Position numbers and translations under genes: made by a program. 64,000 bases of DNA from Pteria penguin (Eukaryota; Mollusca; Bivalvia; Pterioida; Pteriidae). The notes beneath the pieces were generated by a model. The model saw only the letters and a list, made by a program, of their open reading frames with translations. It was not told the origin of the DNA and made no database searches. Below, in pieces: positions 60,665 to 64,000 of the stretch (position 1 is the stretch's first letter; every line of letters starts with the position of its first letter). The stretch lies in contig CM068583.1 of NCBI GenBank assembly GCA_035048485.1, forward strand, positions 69,056,306 through 69,120,305. The letters are read 5' to 3'.

Positions 60665-60937
60665 GAGACACATATATACAACGATTACTACTTGAATAAA
60701 ACTTTCTATATAAGTTCTGCACATGAATATAAAATTAATGAAATATATATGATAACATATAAACTAAGAGCTGCAAATAATCCAGAGAACATAAACATAT
60801 TTGGATATAAATGTTTTACCAGAATTCTATAAAATTGAAATGTATAATTTAAGTAACAGATATTTACCTGGAAAGTATCAAGATGAGTCCAAATAAAAAG
60901 TCTGTATATTTATTGAAGGCACAAAGACGAGTGAACC
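59958..60937. repeat. Pair of 62-bp direct repeats, 916 bp apart
   Basis: AAGTATCAAGATGAGTCCAA, ATAAAAAGTCTGTATATTTA, TTGAAGGCACAAAGACGAGTGA occurs at about 59959-60020 and at about 60875-60936 with no visible difference. The flanks differ on both sides. The 854 bp between have no transposon signature. Confidence 0.9.
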
Positions 60938-61529
60938 TACAGACATGGACCCACTTCTCAGGCAAAACCCCAAATTTCGAATTGACCAATCAAATTGTTA
61001 AAAAAAATCACGTAAAACACGTAAAAAGTATGTGATTGACACATGCCGGGTGTGATATCACCGGACAGCGAGTATACCCGATTAACAATAAAAATGTCCC
61101 GAGTCAATCGCTGAACAATAGATCAATTAAGATTGACCGCGGCAGATTAACTTGACCTGTATACATAACAATTAAGACGGGACACCTGAGTAAACAACGA
61201 CTACCCTCTAAGATACCTTTTAGCATTTTTATGGGGGAAAGCACAATAGTGCTTGGGTAACCAAATAAACTTAATTTCCCGTAAAATTGATACGTGTGAA
61301 ATGCCAAAGATAAAAGTTAATAGAGATTAACGTTATTGAATACCAGAATTTAAAGCTATGATGTAGAGTACTAAATCTACGTAAAACATAAATTTAGGAA
61401 TAAAATGGAATTTCTAATGAAATATAAAATAACATTTAACAAAAAAAAAAAAATATGCAAAAATATAAGTTATATAGAATTTCATAATGGAAAAATAATA
61501 TTGAAAAAGTAAAACTTTTTCCTTCGTGA
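60938..61529. other. AT-rich unique sequence
   Basis: No gene or clear repeat recognised. Short open frames have no recognisable motifs. Confidence 0.45.
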
Positions 61530-62190
61530 CACACACAACATGTTAAGATGATTCTCTATCCCAGTCCACCTGTCATTTGATGTCTATTTATAAACACACT
61601 ACTTGTTTAAGGTGATTCTCTATCCTAGCCCACCTGTCAGTTGATGTCTACTTATAGACACACAACATGCTTAAGGTGACTCTCTATCCTAGTCCACTTG
61701 TCATTTGATGTCTACTTATAGACACACAACATGTTTAGGTGATTTTCTGTCCTAGTCCACCTGTCATTTCATGTCCGCTTATAGACACACATGTTTAAGG
61801 TGATTCTCTATCCTAGTCCACCTGTCATTTGATGTCTACTTATAGACACACAACATGCTTAAGGTGATTCTCTATCCCAGTCCACCTGTCATTTGATGTC
61901 TACTTATAGACACACAACATGTTTAAGGTGTTTCTCTATCCTAGTCCACCTGTCATTTGATGCCGAATTATAGACACACAGCAAGGTTTGGGCGATTCCG
62001 TATAAGAGTCCACTTGTCATTTGTTGCCTACTTATAGACACCCATGGTTAAGGTGATTCTCTATCTTGGCTCGCTTGTTATTTGATGTCTACCTATAGAC
62101 ACAACATGTTTTGGGTGATTCTCTTTCCTAGTCACTTGTCATTTTATGTTTACTTATGAACACACCAATGTTTTGGGTGGTTCCGTATCC
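61530..62190. repeat. 63-bp minisatellite, second block (about 11 units)
   Basis: Units of TATAGACACACAACATG, TTTAAGGTGATTCTCTATCC, TAGTCCACCTGTCATTTGAT, GTCTACT. Left units are more uniform. Units after about 61960 are diverged. Confidence 0.92.
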
Positions 62191-62484
62191 TAATCCACTT
62201 TTCTCCCACAAGAGAGTGGGAAATTCTACCGGAAGTGGGGTGCTAGATCAATAGATCTGGAACATCGATCTAGGGCGGTGTACAACTATGCGCTCTATTT
62301 AGATTCGTAAACAAAGCGAGGTAACTCTTTTTAATTGTAGTGTGGCGTAATATAAGTTAACTCTTATAATTGTAATAAAACTCGTTACATGTTTGTATAT
62401 TTGTTTACTCATGGTACCATGCACTTGCACACTATTGTTTTTATGAAAATAACTTTCTTATCTGGGACAATCTTCTTATTACAG
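62191..62484. other. Unique sequence
   Basis: No gene recognised. Short inverted ATCAATAGATCT/AGATCTATTG-like stretch near 62247. Confidence 0.4.
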
Positions 62485-63535
62485 ATACTGGGACAAAAGT
62501 GTCAGGAAAGAAGAGGCACTGAATGAGCTCTAAAAAAGAAAAAGAACCAAGAATCGCCTCTCGTTCCAGATTGAAAGACATCAGTCCAGCGACGAGGCGT
62601 TAGCCGAGACTGGGATTATGTCGAAGTATGTCACCCTCGACAAGTAGATTGATACCATTTTGGATAGACCATACTTGCATCCCTATTGGCAAACAACATA
62701 CAACAAAAACGAGCTCCAGTAGATGGAACATCCCCCAGGATGTCTAGGAAAATTAGAAATTAATATCTAGAAAACAAGGACAATTAATACAACGAAGCGA
62801 TGAAAACAGGAAAAGAGGATGACGGGGCAAAGTTCAGAGAAAGGAGAAGAAAAATCACAAAGAAAGAAGTAGAGAGAGAGAACACAAGAACTACTTGTCA
62901 AACATACTGGACATAGACAACACAGAGAACGAAACAGCATCAAAACAATGTATTACTAAGAAATTTTAGAGATACATCAAATCAAAGAAGCAGGAAAGCA
63001 GCAGAGTCTTCACATTGAATGCTGATGGCCAGACAATGTAAGAAAGCACATCTGAAGCTGAAGCTCTGAACAACTTATTCCAGTCAGCTTTCACACATGA
63101 AGACATGGCATCGCTTCCAGACATGGGGGCAAGTAAGGAGAGTGATATCAGAGACATACATGAAGAAGAGAAAAGGGATTACCAAGCTACTTCAACAGCT
63201 TAACATAAACAAGGCTTGTGGTCCAGATAACATCTCACTGCAGAATCTTGAAGGATCGATGCAGCTGAAGAGAGATCACCATAACTAAAATTCATATTTG
63301 AAAGATCATTGGAGCTTCAAGAAACACCACATGACTGGAGAACAGCTAACATCACAGCACTGTACAAGAAAGGGGAGAGATCACAACCTGCCAACTAAAG
63401 ATCAGTTTCTTTAACATCGGTATCATGCAAAGTGATGGAACACGTGCTATCCTAGCACATTATGGAGTATCTTAAGGCTAATGACATCTTAGCAGACTTC
63501 CAACATGGATTTCAAGAGAGAATGCCATCTGAAAC
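62485..63535 (+). pseudogene. Decayed non-LTR reverse transcriptase fragment
   Basis: Recognisable pieces remain in shifting frames: ESTSEAEALNNLFQSAFTHE (pre-RT), LNINKACGPDNISLQ, DWRTANITALYKKGERSQPA, RSVSLTSVSCKVMEHVL and ANDILADFQHGFQ. They follow the normal order of RT blocks 0-2, then stop before the active site. Many stops and indels. It belongs to a jockey-like lineage different from the element at 54960. Confidence 0.75.
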
Positions 63536-64000
63536 TTGTAACACTAATACTTAAAACATTTAATATATTTGAACATTATTATATTGAAATTTTTTCTTAT
63601 AGAATTTGGGAACAAATCTCGGATTGCTTTTCTTTTGACATTTGTCTAGTTTTGGAAATACTTAATTAATCTTTAACGTAAGTTGCTAACCTCCTTTACG
63701 TATTAGTTTATCACCTTTCGGTCACTTTATTTGCTATTGTCCGTCTCTTTAAGTGTTTTTGTTATCATGTCATTTCTTCCCTTTTATTAAATTAACTTTG
63801 TCGGAATTTTGTCTAATTGACTTTCTACACTTTTAGTTTGATCTTTACCTACGTAATCAGTATCAAACGTCCGTAGCTCTGGCTCCGTCCCTTTTGTCAC
63901 ATATGATTGGTCAAGTTTTATACTCTGTACCAAGTTACCTGATTTGTTAAAGATGCGATTCCGGATTCGAACCTCGGTGGAAAGCAAATATAGTAAATTC
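63536..64000. other. AT-rich right edge
   Basis: No gene recognised. A B-box-like GGATTCGAACCTC at about 63962 suggests the start of another tRNA-derived element running off the window. An open minus frame at 63787-63987 has no recognised domain. Confidence 0.35.

Noticed and set aside
59958..60937. LTR retrotransposon with short LTRs
   Set aside because: The direct repeats are only 62 bp and lack TG...CA ends. There is no primer-binding site, polypurine tract or gag/pol between them.

Overview
The window is eukaryotic nuclear DNA. Genes are split by long introns with GT-AG borders, and most of the sequence is tandem repeats and degraded mobile elements. Several things suggest a lophotrochozoan, most likely a bivalve mollusc: tRNA-derived SINEs, AGCTCACCTGAGC-type elements with internal minisatellites and GGGCCTCTTGTT ends, and a cysteine/tyrosine-rich (CYYR1/Shisa-like) membrane protein gene. 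The species cannot be told from the sequence alone.

Layout: (1) 1-8641 holds the 5' part of a minus-strand gene for a multi-pass transporter resembling the amino-acid/auxin permease (AAAP, SLC36/38-like) fold. Three small exons were found. Its introns hold a 58-bp minisatellite and a 15-bp satellite split by at least five insertions. (2) 11940-45442 is a complete plus-strand S-formylglutathione hydrolase (esterase D, ESD) gene: nine exons with consistent phases, 283 residues, and catalytic Ser151, Asp228 and His262 all present. Its eight introns total about 32.7 kb and are mostly repeats. (3) 49186-53704 is a minus-strand CYYR1/Shisa-like gene with four exons and 189 residues. (4) About 54960-59160 is a nearly full-length but broken non-LTR retrotransposon. 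(5) 59150-64000 holds tandem arrays, a long fold-back, a possible two-exon secreted-peptide gene, and a decayed second reverse transcriptase.

The most unusual observation is that four minisatellites, in two unrelated genes on opposite strands, are each built from an exon-intron junction. They are the donors of ESD exons 3 and 4, the acceptor of ESD exon 9, and the donor of the CYYR1-like exon 2. Each array repeats a coding scrap plus its splice site about 11 to 29 times beside the authentic site. Separately, five sequence-unrelated arrays share a unit length of about 145-147 bp. Nested insertions with readable target-site duplications give relative ages for several elements.

The genes do not form a pathway. 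ESD is a cytosolic housekeeping enzyme of formaldehyde detoxification, and its neighbours are membrane proteins.
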